DNA of 64,000 nt, from NCBI RefSeq assembly GCF_900177515.1, contig NZ_FXAK01000007.1:2092501-2156500 (forward strand). Reading direction: 5' to 3'. Both the position numbers and the translations under genes were made by a program. The notes beneath the pieces are model-generated. The model ran no database searches and had not been told where the DNA came from. It worked only from the letters and a program-made list of their open reading frames with translations. The stretch is from Azospirillum oryzae (GTDB lineage Bacteria; Pseudomonadota; Alphaproteobacteria; Azospirillales; Azospirillaceae). Each line of letters opens with the position of its first letter. The stretch's first letter is position 1. Shown here piece after piece: positions 32,318 to 40,785 of this stretch.

Positions 32318-32893
32318 ATGGAAAACCTGCCAACTCTCCTGCCCGCCAACACCGCTTTGCTGATCGTCGACCTGCAACAGGCCATCGACGACCCGCGCTG
32401 GAGCCTCGTCGGCCCGCGCAACAATCCGCAGGCGGAGACCAACATCGCCGCCTTGCTGGCCGCTTGGCGGCGGGAGGGGCGGCCCATCGTCCATGTCCGC
32501 CACGATTCGACGGAGCCGGAGTCCACCTACCGCCCCGGCGGCCCCGGCCACGCCTTCAAGGCGGAGGCGATGCCGCTGCCCGGCGAGACGGTGATCGGCA
32601 AGCGGGTGAACAGCGCCTTCATTGGCACCGGTCTGGACGACTGGCTGCGCGCCCGCGGCATAGGTACGCTGGTGGTGGCCGGCGTCATCACCAACAACAG
32701 CGTCGAGGCGACGGTGCGGATGGCCGGCAACCTCGGCTACGACGTGCGTCTGGTGGCCGACGCCTGCTTCACCTTCGCCCGGCTCGATCGGTCAGGGAGG
32801 CTGCGGACGGCCGACGAGGTCCACGACCTGTCGCTCGCTAACATGGATGGGGAGTACGCGACGGTGGTGGAGACGGCGGAGGTGGTGGGCTGA
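32318..32893 (+). CDS. Isochorismatase-like cysteine hydrolase family protein, Cys replaced by Ser
   Basis: 191 residues from ATG at 32318 (a second ATG at 32291 lacks a ribosome site). The Rossmann-like fold of the isochorismatase/nicotinamidase family is clear: ALLIVDLQQAIDDPRW with the catalytic Asp, GKRVNSAFIGTGLDDWLR with the Lys, and the segment VAGVITNNSVEATVRMAGN. In that last segment the usual nucleophilic Cys is Ser (NNSV rather than xxCV). It may therefore act differently or be a distinct subgroup. Substrate unknown. Ends two bases before the second composite repeat. Confidence 0.9.
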   Translation: MENLPTLLPANTALLIVDLQQAIDDPRWSLVGPRNNPQAETNIAALLAAWRREGRPIVHVRHDSTEPESTYRPGGPGHAFKAEAMPLPGETVIGKRVNSAFIGTGLDDWLRARGIGTLVVAGVITNNSVEATVRMAGNLGYDVRLVADACFTFARLDRSGRLRTADEVHDLSLANMDGEYATVVETAEVVG

Positions 32894-32894
32894 A

Positions 32895-33015
32895 TGCCCC
32901 CTCCCCATCCCTCCCCCGCTTCGCGGGAGAGGGGGCAGGACGCTTGCGGGAATTCTGCAAAGGAGCGGCGGCAGTTCCCTCTCCCGCGAAGCGGGGGAGG
33001 GTTAGGGAGGGGGCA
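32895..33015. repeat. Composite palindromic intergenic repeat, copy B
   Basis: Second copy of the 120-base element at 3377-3498, with the same outer inverted repeat (TGCCCCCTCCC and GGGAGGGGGCA), the same two inner hairpins (CCCCGC-TTC-GCGGG type and its mirror) and a conserved middle. Differences are a few substitutions and a small indel. It again lies between the 3' ends of two convergent genes, starting two bases after one stop and ending 11 bases before the other. Confidence 0.85.
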
Positions 33016-33026
33016 AGAGCACTCCC

Positions 33027-33884
33027 CTACGCCAGCTTCGCCTTCAGGAACTCCACCGTACGCTTCCAGGCCAGATCGGCGGCCTCCTTGTTGTAGCGCT
33101 CGGCCGAGGTGTCGTTGTGGAAGGCGTGGTTGACGCCCTCGTACACAAAAATCTGGTGCTCGACGCCGGCCTTCTTCAGCGCCTCGTCGTAAGCGGGGAT
33201 GCCGGCATTGATGCGCTGGTCCAGCCCGGCATAGTGCAGCAGCAGCGGCGACTTCACCGTACCGACCAGCGCCGGATCGGGGGTCGGGCCGTAGAAGGCG
33301 ACGCCGGCCTTCAGGTCGGGCGCCTTGATCGCCAGCCGGTTGATCATGCCGCCGCCCCAGCAGAAGCCGACCGCCCCGACCTTGGCCGAGGAATAGCGGT
33401 AGGCCATCAGATAGCTCATGCCGGCGATCAGATTGTTGACCGTCTTGTCGGCGTCGAGCTGGCCGATCATGTCGCGGGCCTTGTCTGCGTCCTGCGGGGT
33501 GCCGCCCAGCGGCGACAGCAGGTCCGGCGCCATCGCCACGAAGCCTTCGGTGGCAAGGCGCCGGGTGACGTCCTTGACGTAGGCGTTCAGGCCGCGGTTC
33601 TCGTGGATGACCAGCACCGCCGGAGCCTTGTCGATCAGCTTGGGCCGGGCGAGATAGCCTGACACGTCCCCGGTCGCCCCCTGGAAACTGATCTCTTCCG
33701 CCGCCAGACGAGTGTCGTCCTCACCGACGATGGCCGCGCGGGCATAGTTCGGCTCGATCGCCGCCAGGATCGCGGGAATGGCCGCAGCGCTACCCGCCAG
33801 CCCCGCCAGCCGCTCCAGGAAGACCCGGCGCGGCAGCGGCGCATGGGTGTATTCGTCGTAGAGGTCGATGATCCGCTGGTCCAT
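33027..33884 (-). CDS. Dienelactone hydrolase family protein, Tat-exported type
   Basis: 285 residues, alpha/beta hydrolase of the DLH family. The N-terminus has a twin-arginine motif (PRRVFLERLAGLAGSAAAIP) and a hydrophobic stretch, so export through Tat is likely. The catalytic Cys is in GFCWGGGM, the early Glu in VIHENRGL and the His in GVNHAFHND. Substrate unknown; chlorocatechol-type lactones are not implied by this alone. Confidence 0.9.
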   Translation of the reverse strand: MDQRIIDLYDEYTHAPLPRRVFLERLAGLAGSAAAIPAILAAIEPNYARAAIVGEDDTRLAAEEISFQGATGDVSGYLARPKLIDKAPAVLVIHENRGLNAYVKDVTRRLATEGFVAMAPDLLSPLGGTPQDADKARDMIGQLDADKTVNNLIAGMSYLMAYRYSSAKVGAVGFCWGGGMINRLAIKAPDLKAGVAFYGPTPDPALVGTVKSPLLLHYAGLDQRINAGIPAYDEALKKAGVEHQIFVYEGVNHAFHNDTSAERYNKEAADLAWKRTVEFLKAKLA

Positions 33885-34005
33885 CCCCGATGCCCCCTGT
33901 CTTGTCGGTGCCGCAGCTCAGCCGGTGCGGTCGCGCATGAGAGTGGGGGCGCCGTACCGGCTTGGCAACCGTGGGGGCGGATCCGCTTTCGGCCTATGAC
34001 GCCGC

Positions 34006-34746
34006 TTAGGAGGCTTCCGGCGCCACCTCGCTCAGCGGGACCAGTTCCGACGGCTGATACTCCACCAGATGGCCGTCGCGCATCTCCAGAACCCGGTCCA
34101 TGCGGCGGGCGAGGTCGAGATTGTGGGTCGCCACCAGAGCCCCGACCTTGGCCTGCCGGACGATGGCCGACAGCATGGCGAAGACATGCTCCGCCGTGTG
34201 GGGGTCGAGGTTGCCGGTCGGCTCGTCGGCGATCAGCAGCGACGGGGCGTTGGCGAGCGCGCGGGCGATGGCGACGCGCTGCTGCTCGCCGCCGGACAGG
34301 CGGGCCGGCCGGTGGGTGCCGCGCTGCTCCAGCCCGACCATGCGCAGAAGCTCGTCCGCGCGCTGGCGGGCGACCGACTTCGACACGCCGGCGATCATCT
34401 GCGGCAGGACGATGTTCTCCCGCGCCGAGAATTCCGGCAGCAGGTGGTGGAACTGATAGACGAAGCCGATGGAGCGCCGCCGCACCTCGGTCCGCTTGCC
34501 GTCGTCCAGATTTGACACGTCGGTTCCGGCGATGCGCACGACGCCGTCGGTCGGCCGTTCCAGCAGGCCGGCGATGTGCAGCAGCGTCGATTTGCCGGCA
34601 CCCGACGGGCCGACCAGCGCCACCAGCTCGCCGGCGCCGACGGTCAGGTCGACCCCGCGCAGCACCTCCAGCGTCTCGCCCGCCTGTTCGAAGCGGCGGA
34701 CGATGCCCTTCAGTTCCAGCATCGGCTGCATGACAACGTCACTCAT
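34006..34746 (-). CDS. lolD: Lipoprotein-releasing system ATP-binding protein LolD
   Basis: 246 residues. Complete ABC ATPase of the MacB/LolD type: Walker A GPSGAGKST, signature LSGGEQQRVAIARAL, Walker B LLIADEPTGNLD. It overlaps lolC by eight bases and with it forms the inner-membrane complex that releases outer-membrane lipoproteins to LolA. Confidence 0.94.
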   Translation of the reverse strand: MSDVVMQPMLELKGIVRRFEQAGETLEVLRGVDLTVGAGELVALVGPSGAGKSTLLHIAGLLERPTDGVVRIAGTDVSNLDDGKRTEVRRRSIGFVYQFHHLLPEFSARENIVLPQMIAGVSKSVARQRADELLRMVGLEQRGTHRPARLSGGEQQRVAIARALANAPSLLIADEPTGNLDPHTAEHVFAMLSAIVRQAKVGALVATHNLDLARRMDRVLEMRDGHLVEYQPSELVPLSEVAPEAS

Positions 34747-35986
34747 AGCGCAGGGCCTCCACCGGATCGAGCCGGGCGGCGCGCCAGGACGGGTAGATGG
34801 TGGCGGCGAAGGACAGGCCGAGCGCCATCAGCGTCACCTGAATGACCTCGCTCCAGTCGATCTTCGCCGGCAGGTGGGACAGGAAATAGATCTCGGCATT
34901 GAACAGGTTGGTGCCGGTCAGACCCTGGATGACCTGCCGGATGCTCTCGATGTTCAGCGCGAAGGACACGCCGAGCGCAAGTCCCAGCAAGGTCCCCGTC
35001 ACCCCGACGCTGGCGCCGGACAGGAAGAAGATGCGCATGATCATGCCGCGCGTCGCCCCCATGGTGCGCAGGATCGCGATGTCGCGCCCCTTGTCCTTCA
35101 CCAGCATGATCAGGCTGGAGATGATGTTGAAGGCCGCCACCATGATGATCAGCGACAGGATCAGGAACATCACGTTGCGTTCGACCTGCAGCGCGGTGAA
35201 GAAGCTGGCGTTCGACTGCTGCCAGTCGACCACTCTGCCCTCCCCCGCCACCACCGACTGGACGGCGGCGCGGGCGGACGCGATCTGCATCGGGTCGCTG
35301 ACGAAGACCTCCAGCGAGGTCACGGCGTCGCCGGTGCGGAAGAAGGCCTGCGCCTCCTCCAGCGGCAGGAAGATGAAGCTGTTGTCGTATTCGAACATGC
35401 CGACGTCGAAGATCGCGCCGATGGGATAGCTGCGCATCCGCGGCACGGTGCCGAAGGCGGTGACGTTGCCCTGCGGCGCGATCAGCGTGATCTGGTCGCC
35501 GATGCTCAGGCCCAACCGCTGGGCCATGCGCACGCCGATCGCGACGCGGTCATCGCCGAACTCATCCACCGAGCCGCGGATGATGTTGTTGGCGAGCGTC
35601 GGCCGCACCCGGAAATCCTCCGGCCGCACGCCGCGGATGACGGCACCGGAGGCGACCCCGCGCACCGAAACCAGCGCCTGCCCCTCCACCGTCGGGGTGA
35701 CGTTCACCACGCCCGGCGTGTTGCGCAGCTTGCCGGCCAGGATGTCGAAGTCCGGCAGCGGGCCGCCGCGCATGTTGTAGACGTTCAAATGCCCGTTGAG
35801 GCCGAGCACCCGGCCCAGCAGCTCCGCCCGGAAGCCGTTCATCACCGCCATTACGATGATGAGCGTCGCCACGCCGAGCGCGATGCCCAGCAGCGAGAAC
35901 CCCGCGATGACCGAGATGAACCCTTCCTGGCGGCGCGCCCGAAGGTAACGCATCGCGACCATGCGTTCGAAGGCGTTGAAGATCAT
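34739..35986 (-). CDS. lolC: Lipoprotein-releasing system transmembrane protein LolC/LolE
   Basis: 415 residues with an N-terminal membrane helix, a large periplasmic domain and three C-terminal helices, the FtsX-like layout. It starts MIFNAFERMVAMRYLRARRQ, where the RYLRARR box followed by GFISVIAGFSLLGIALGVAT is typical of LolC/LolE. Alphaproteobacteria usually carry a single LolC/E-type subunit that likely forms a homodimer (LolF-like), and only one is present here. Separated from proS by 124 bases with a terminator. Confidence 0.93.
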   Translation of the reverse strand: MIFNAFERMVAMRYLRARRQEGFISVIAGFSLLGIALGVATLIIVMAVMNGFRAELLGRVLGLNGHLNVYNMRGGPLPDFDILAGKLRNTPGVVNVTPTVEGQALVSVRGVASGAVIRGVRPEDFRVRPTLANNIIRGSVDEFGDDRVAIGVRMAQRLGLSIGDQITLIAPQGNVTAFGTVPRMRSYPIGAIFDVGMFEYDNSFIFLPLEEAQAFFRTGDAVTSLEVFVSDPMQIASARAAVQSVVAGEGRVVDWQQSNASFFTALQVERNVMFLILSLIIMVAAFNIISSLIMLVKDKGRDIAILRTMGATRGMIMRIFFLSGASVGVTGTLLGLALGVSFALNIESIRQVIQGLTGTNLFNAEIYFLSHLPAKIDWSEVIQVTLMALGLSFAATIYPSWRAARLDPVEALRYE

Positions 35987-36057
35987 GAGGCGGGGGTCCT
36001 GTGGGTGGGCGGAAACGATGCCCTACATAAGAACGTGAGCGTGGCGGGAAAAGGGCA

Positions 36058-36091
36058 AAGCCCGGACCGCCGACTTGGGCGATCCGGGCTT
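36058..36091 (-). terminator. Intrinsic terminator after proS
   Basis: Arms AAGCCCGGA (36058-36066) and its complement (36083-36091), with further inner pairing in the loop. On the minus strand the stem is followed by TTTGCCCTTTTCCC, a usable T-rich tail. It ends the proS transcript 20 bases after the stop and separates it from lolC. Confidence 0.7.
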
Positions 36092-36110
36092 CCTGTTCGA
36101 GCTAAGCCGA

Positions 36111-37424
36111 TCAGCCCAGCAGCTTTGCCAGCGCCGCCTCGACCGGCAGCTCTTCCTTCTCGCCCGTCGCGCGGCGCTTCAGCTCGACGACGCCGTTCTT
36201 CAGGCCGCGCGGGCCGACGACCAGCTGCCAGGGAACGCCGATCAGGTCCATGTCGGCGAACTTGGCGCCGGGGCGCTCCTCGCGGTCGTCATAGGCGACC
36301 TCCAGGCCGGCCGATTCCAGCTTCGCATACAGCTCGGCGCAGACGCGGTCGGTCTCGGCATCGCCGGACTTCAGGTTGATCAGGCCGACGTTGAAGGGGG
36401 CGACGGCGTCCGGCCAGATGATGCCGTTGTCGTCGTGGCTGGCCTCGATGATGGCGCCCATCAGGCGCGACACGCCGATGCCGTAGCTGCCCATCTCCAC
36501 CGGGATCGACTCGCCGTTCGGGCCGGCGACCACGGCGTTCATCGGCTTGGAGTACTTGGTGCCGAAGTTGAAGATGTGGCCGACCTCAATGCCGCGGGCC
36601 GACACCAGATCGGCTTCCGGAACCGGGCTGTTGGCCGGGTCGTGCTTCTCGTCGGTCGCGGCGTAGATGGCGGTGACGCGGTCGAAGAAGGGCTGCAGGT
36701 CGTCCTCGATGCCGGGGGCGTCCTTCAGCACGTCCAGGGTCATCCAGTCCTTGTGGCAGAAGACGCCGCTCTCGCCGGTCTCGGCCAGGATGATGAACTC
36801 GTGGCTCAGGTCGCCGCCGATCGGGCCGGTGTCGGCACGCATCGGAATCGCCTTCAGCCCGATGCGGGCGAAGGTGCGCAAGTACGCCAGGAACATCTTC
36901 TGGTACGAACGGCGGGCACTGTCCGCATCGATGTCGAAGGAATAGGCGTCCTTCATCAGGAATTCGCGGCCGCGCATCACGCCGAAGCGCGGGCGGATCT
37001 CGTCACGGAACTTCCACTGGATGTGGTAGAGGTTCAGCGGCAACTGGCGGTAGCTCTTGACGAAGGAGCGGAAGATGTCAGTGATCATCTCCTCGTTCGT
37101 CGGGCCGAACAGCATATCGCGGTCGTGACGGTCGGTGATGCGCAGCATCTCCTTGCCGTAATCGTCGTAACGGCCGCTCTCGCGCCACAGATCGGCCGAC
37201 TGGATGGTCGGCATCAGCAGTTCCTGCGCGCCGGCGGCGTCCTGTTCCTCGCGGACGATCTGCTCGATCTTGCGCAGAACCCGATAGCCCAGCGGCAGCC
37301 AGGCATAGATGCCGGCGCTGGTCTGGCGGATCATCCCGGCCCGCAGCATCAGGCGGTGCGAGACGATCTGCGCCTCGGTCGGGGTCTCCTTGAGGGTCGG
37401 CATGAAGAAGCTGGACAGCCGCAT
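36111..37424 (-). CDS. proS: Prolyl-tRNA synthetase, short alphaproteobacterial type
   Basis: Charges tRNA-Pro. 437 residues from ATG at 37424 ([15 protein letters not shown]); an upstream in-frame codon has no ribosome site. Class II motifs are visible: motif 2 [17 protein letters not shown] and motif 3 [13 protein letters not shown]. The C-terminal anticodon-binding domain ends LAKLLG. It is about 130 residues shorter than E. coli ProS because it lacks the editing (INS) insertion, as is usual in alphaproteobacteria, where editing is done in trans. Confidence 0.95.
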   Translation of the reverse strand: MRLSSFFMPTLKETPTEAQIVSHRLMLRAGMIRQTSAGIYAWLPLGYRVLRKIEQIVREEQDAAGAQELLMPTIQSADLWRESGRYDDYGKEMLRITDRHDRDMLFGPTNEEMITDIFRSFVKSYRQLPLNLYHIQWKFRDEIRPRFGVMRGREFLMKDAYSFDIDADSARRSYQKMFLAYLRTFARIGLKAIPMRADTGPIGGDLSHEFIILAETGESGVFCHKDWMTLDVLKDAPGIEDDLQPFFDRVTAIYAATDEKHDPANSPVPEADLVSARGIEVGHIFNFGTKYSKPMNAVVAGPNGESIPVEMGSYGIGVSRLMGAIIEASHDDNGIIWPDAVAPFNVGLINLKSGDAETDRVCAELYAKLESAGLEVAYDDREERPGAKFADMDLIGVPWQLVVGPRGLKNGVVELKRRATGEKEELPVEAALAKLLG

Positions 37425-37568
37425 GGCTCTGCTCTCGTGTGCGAGGTGTTCGACAAGGCCGCGCGCGCATGGCTCCTGCGGACAGGAACGGACACGGGAG
37501 CGGCGGGTGAGCGACTTTAGGAAGGTCGCCCGCACTTGTCCACTGTAAGCCCCCCGCTTGGCCGCCGG

Positions 37569-38033
37569 TTACCGGGCGCGGCAATAGACGTAGAGGCGTT
37601 CCTCGGCACCCGGATCGATCGGCTGGCCGTTGAGATAGAGCTGATTTCCGACGACGGTCAGCCACACCGCGGTGACGTCATCGGGCAGGAACGGCACCGA
37701 CGGCAAGGCGATGCCCATCCGCCGGGCGAGATCGACCGACAGCGGCAGATCGATGGGGATCGGCGGCTGCGCCCCGGCGCTGCCGGGCAGGTCGGCGGGG
37801 GCGACCGCGCGGCCATGCACATCCACGCCCGGCCGGTATTCGACGTCGGCGGCCGGCACATGGCGGGTCAGCCGCTGGCACAGCGACAGATCCACCACCG
37901 GCCGGTCGCGGGCGGCGTCGGGGGTCAGCGGCACCGGGCCGGGACGCGGCGTCTGGGTTTGCGCCGATACCGGTAGGGCCGCCAGGAACAGCGCCACCGC
38001 CAATCCGGCATACAGGGTGCCGCGGGCGGTCAC
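37569..38033 (-). CDS. Exported hypothetical protein, 154 residues
   Basis: 154 residues from GTG at 38033, which overlaps the upstream gene by four bases (GTGA). A signal peptide is at about 1-25 (LYAGLAVALFLAALPVSAQ). The mature part is Pro/Asp rich, with a pair of Cys (SLCQRL and the C-terminal YVYCRAR) that could form a disulfide. No family recognised. Its coupling to the next gene upstream suggests they act together. Confidence 0.75.
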   Translation of the reverse strand: MTARGTLYAGLAVALFLAALPVSAQTQTPRPGPVPLTPDAARDRPVVDLSLCQRLTRHVPAADVEYRPGVDVHGRAVAPADLPGSAGAQPPIPIDLPLSVDLARRMGIALPSVPFLPDDVTAVWLTVVGNQLYLNGQPIDPGAEERLYVYCRAR

Positions 38034-38929
38034 AGCGTGTGCCGTTCGGCCACCGGGGCCGTGTTGCGCATGGATTTCCAGTAGATCGACAGGTAGGGCA
38101 TTCCTTTCTCCGCCTCCTCCTGGGTCCGCGCCGACTGACGGATGTACTTGCCGATGAAGGGCTTGTTCACATGCTCCAGGTCCACCGCGGCCTTCAGCAC
38201 CAGGAACTCGCCGATCTTGTCCGGCAAATTGTAATGCCATTTCTGCAGGCAGTCGGAGGTCACACCCGGCTTCGCCTGTTCGGGCTCCGGCAGGTAGAAT
38301 TCCTGGTGGTGGTACTGCGAGATCTCCTTCCACGCCTGCGCCACCCGGCCGGGCTTCAGCCGCGGCAGCGCCTTCAGGATGCGCACATCGTCGTGAAACA
38401 GCGGTAAAAAGCCCCGCTTTTCCGCGAGTTCGGTCAGCATCGTATGCAGGCCGGCCATGACGCCGCCCTCGCCGCCCTCACCGCCGCCGTTGTCCGTCTT
38501 CTCCTCGCGCTTCCGGCTGAACAGTGCGCTGAAGAACCCCTTCTTCGGCTTGGCCTGATTCCCGCCACCGCTGTCCTGCCCGACCTTGCGTTCGTCCCAC
38601 AGCGAGTCCCAGGCATATTCCCAGGCGGTGAAGACAGCGTTGGACCGGTCGTCGAGCACCGTCAGCAGATATTCGCGCCCCTCCCGCGCCCAATCGACAT
38701 CGCCGACGATGGCGCGCACCGGACGGCGGCTGAGCACCACCGGCAGGATGCCGACGCGCACCAACTCCTGGTAGAACTCGACGAAGGACGGTGTCTGGAT
38801 GAAGGGCAGGATCGAGCATGGCTGAAGCTCAGGCGCCAGCAGCTCCATGCTTTTCTTTGTCCGCTCCATCAGTTCAGTCGACAGAACCGCGGCGAACTGA
38901 TCGAACCGTTCGTTTTCATTCGCGGCCAT
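38030..38929 (-). CDS. Conserved hypothetical protein, 299 residues
   Basis: 299 residues from ATG at 38929. A soluble, mixed alpha/beta protein with no motif I recognise. A charged Gly/Lys/Glu-rich linker, near residues 140-170 (FSRKREEKTDNGGGEGGEGG), divides it into two parts; the C-terminal part has aromatic-rich segments such as EISQYHHQEFYLPEPEQAKP. Codon use is typical. It is translationally coupled to the exported protein downstream. Confidence 0.8.
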   Translation of the reverse strand: MAANENERFDQFAAVLSTELMERTKKSMELLAPELQPCSILPFIQTPSFVEFYQELVRVGILPVVLSRRPVRAIVGDVDWAREGREYLLTVLDDRSNAVFTAWEYAWDSLWDERKVGQDSGGGNQAKPKKGFFSALFSRKREEKTDNGGGEGGEGGVMAGLHTMLTELAEKRGFLPLFHDDVRILKALPRLKPGRVAQAWKEISQYHHQEFYLPEPEQAKPGVTSDCLQKWHYNLPDKIGEFLVLKAAVDLEHVNKPFIGKYIRQSARTQEEAEKGMPYLSIYWKSMRNTAPVAERHTL

Positions 38930-39411
38930 CGGCGCCTCGACTGTCGTCCTCTTCCTGCCACCCGCCGAAGCGGGCAAAGGTTCACCTGGAAAGCGGCCAA
39001 AGCGGATTCGCCCCGGCGGTATGGCCACCGAAGGCGTTCGCGCAGCCCGGCTGATGGCCCTGATTGGGAAAAACCCCGATGCGAGCTAAGCCAAGCAACG
39101 CTACCAAGTAAACCGTTAACGTTTTCTGGAGCGGCGGCGGAAATTTCCTGTCCGCACCCCTGCCCCGTCGCCTCCCGACCGCCGAATAAAGAAAGGCCGC
39201 GCGGCAAAAGCGGCGCGGCCTGTCGAGTTTAGGGAGGAATCGCCACCAGGCGTCGGAAAGGGAGGAATATCCCCCCTCATCACTCCAAAAGAGTGAACCC
39301 GTGCCAGGACGATGGCAAGCCCAAAACACAGGCAGATGCGTCCCATGCACAAAGTTTTTGCAAATTTGCACAGCTCTTCGGCGGTTGCTGCCGATCTAGG
39401 CGGGCGTTTGC
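38930..39411. other. 482-base gap between tag and an unknown gene
   Basis: No gene is supported here. It holds a GC hairpin with a TTCG loop at 38961-38974 on the minus strand, in the leader of the downstream unknown gene, and the intrinsic terminator at 39185-39221. A short frame on the minus strand that starts at the ATG near 39350 (MGRICLCFGLAIVLARVHSF) has a hydrophobic start but no ribosome site and reads through the terminator, so I do not call it. Confidence 0.6.
39185..39221 (-). terminator. Intrinsic terminator downstream of tag
   Basis: A perfect 9-bp GC stem (AGGCCGCGC at 39194-39202, complement at 39213-39221) with a 10-base loop. On the minus strand it is followed by TTCTTTATT. 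It lies about 190 bases after the tag stop, so the transcript of DUF1467-tag probably ends here. Confidence 0.7.
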
Positions 39412-39987
39412 CTATTCCATGGGCGTATACCCGCGGTAGCCGGCGTCCACGGCAGCTTTCCAGGGTGGACTCTGGGCAAGCACCGTGGCCTGAACCGGGC
39501 AGTCGGCCTGATGAGCGCCGGGCAGATAGCCCAGGCTCATCAGGAACTCCCCGACGATCTCGCCGCCCGTGAAGCGGAAGGTGCGCCCGAACAGCTTCAC
39601 CCACTCCGCCTTGGTCAGCGGGTGATGAGCCCGCAGCCAGCCGTCGAAAGAGCCGTGGGTTTCCCGCAATGCGACGATGCGGCGGGCGTTCTCGATCACC
39701 GCGTCCACCTTCAGGCGGTTGCGGATGATGCCGGCATCGGCCAGCAGCCGCGCCCGCTCCGCCTCGCCATAGGCCGCGACGCGGTCGATGTCGAACCCGT
39801 CGAAGGCGGCGCGGAAGGCGTCACGCTTCTTCAGGATGGTCAGCCAGGACAGGCCGGCCTGATTGATCTCCAGCACCAGACGCTCGAACAGGACCCGGTC
39901 GTCGCTGCTGGGAAAGCCGTACTCGCCGTCATGGTAGGGGCCATGGTGCGGATGGCCGGGCGCGGCTGCGCAATAGGTCAGGCTCAC
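39412..39987 (-). CDS. tag: DNA-3-methyladenine glycosylase I
   Basis: 191 residues. Excises 3-methyladenine from alkylated DNA in base excision repair. The zinc-binding Cys/His set of Tag is present: Cys6 near the start, His in GPYHDGEYGFP, then His and Cys in GAHQADC at the end. The core motif EINQAGLSWLTILKKRDAFR and GFDIDRVAAYGE match the family. Follows DUF1467 by 21 bases. Confidence 0.95.
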   Translation of the reverse strand: MSLTYCAAAPGHPHHGPYHDGEYGFPSSDDRVLFERLVLEINQAGLSWLTILKKRDAFRAAFDGFDIDRVAAYGEAERARLLADAGIIRNRLKVDAVIENARRIVALRETHGSFDGWLRAHHPLTKAEWVKLFGRTFRFTGGEIVGEFLMSLGYLPGAHQADCPVQATVLAQSPPWKAAVDAGYRGYTPME

Positions 39988-40008
39988 CCGATCCTCTCCT
40001 CTGGTTCG

Positions 40009-40263
40009 TCAGAACATGTCCCGCGCCATGTCCCGGAAGGAGATGATGCCGGACCGCTCGATGCCGAAGATCACCAGCCACACCAGCAGGGCGACCAGCG
40101 AAGTGATCATGAATTTGCGCAGGATGTGCGGCTCGACCGGCGCGGAGGAGGCCATGCCCGGCTCCGGATTCTCCGGTGTCCGGACGCCCCAGGGCAGCAC
40201 CGCGAACAGCACCACCCACCAGACGACGACGTAAACGAAGGCTCCAGTCACCCAGTTGTCCAT
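40009..40263 (-). CDS. DUF1467 family small membrane protein
   Basis: 84 residues with two membrane helices (about 8-26 and 52-70), and the conserved VVVWWVVLFAVLPWGVR and the PEPG turn between them. DUF1467 proteins are found beside nuo, RNase J and mce in many alphaproteobacteria, as here; the function is unknown. Confidence 0.88.
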   Translation of the reverse strand: MDNWVTGAFVYVVVWWVVLFAVLPWGVRTPENPEPGMASSAPVEPHILRKFMITSLVALLVWLVIFGIERSGIISFRDMARDMF

Positions 40264-40298
40264 CGTTACCTCCGCGTCTAATTCGTCTCAGTCCCGCC

Positions 40299-40703
40299 TC
40301 AGGCCTGCTCCAGTTCCACCAGCGTCCCGCAGAAATCCTTTGGGTGCAGGAACAGGACCGGCTTGTCGTGGGCGCCGATCTTCGGCTCGCCGTCGCCCAG
40401 CACGCGGGCGCCCTGCTCCTTCAGCCGGTCACGGGCGGCCAGGATGTCCTCCACCTCATAGCAGATGTGGTGGATGCCGCCGGACGGGTTCTTTTCCAGG
40501 AAGCCGGCGATCGGCGACTTCTCGCCGAACGGATGCAGCAGTTCGATCTTTGTGTTGGGTAGGGTGACGAAGACGACGGTGACGCCGTGCGGCGGCAGAT
40601 CCACCGGCTGCGACACCGCGGCGCCGAGCGTGTCGCGGTAGAGCGCGGTCGCCGCCGGAAGGTCCGGAACGACGATGGCGACGTGGTTGAGCTTCCCGAT
40701 CAT
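40299..40703 (-). CDS. mce: Methylmalonyl-CoA epimerase
   Basis: 134 residues, vicinal oxygen chelate fold. Interconverts (S)- and (R)-methylmalonyl-CoA in propionate and odd-chain breakdown. The metal-binding His in LNHVAIVV and in GGIHHICYEV, and the C-terminal FCGTLVELEQA Glu, are present. Follows the RNase J gene with an 82-base gap. Propionyl-CoA synthetase is at 61883, in the same pathway. Confidence 0.94.
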   Translation of the reverse strand: MIGKLNHVAIVVPDLPAATALYRDTLGAAVSQPVDLPPHGVTVVFVTLPNTKIELLHPFGEKSPIAGFLEKNPSGGIHHICYEVEDILAARDRLKEQGARVLGDGEPKIGAHDKPVLFLHPKDFCGTLVELEQA

Positions 40704-40785
40704 GCGTGTCCTCTCGCTGGCTGTGGCTGGCCCGTTAGCGGGCTCTGATAAGCCTGTTATACGTCAAATCCGGTCTTGGATTCGT

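Noticed and set aside
34469-36379. Open frame of 636 codons opposite lolD and lolC
   Set aside because: Antisense shadow of two well-defined genes.
39116-39373. Short minus-strand frames in the gap after tag
   Set aside because: No ribosome site, and the frame runs through a clear intrinsic terminator.
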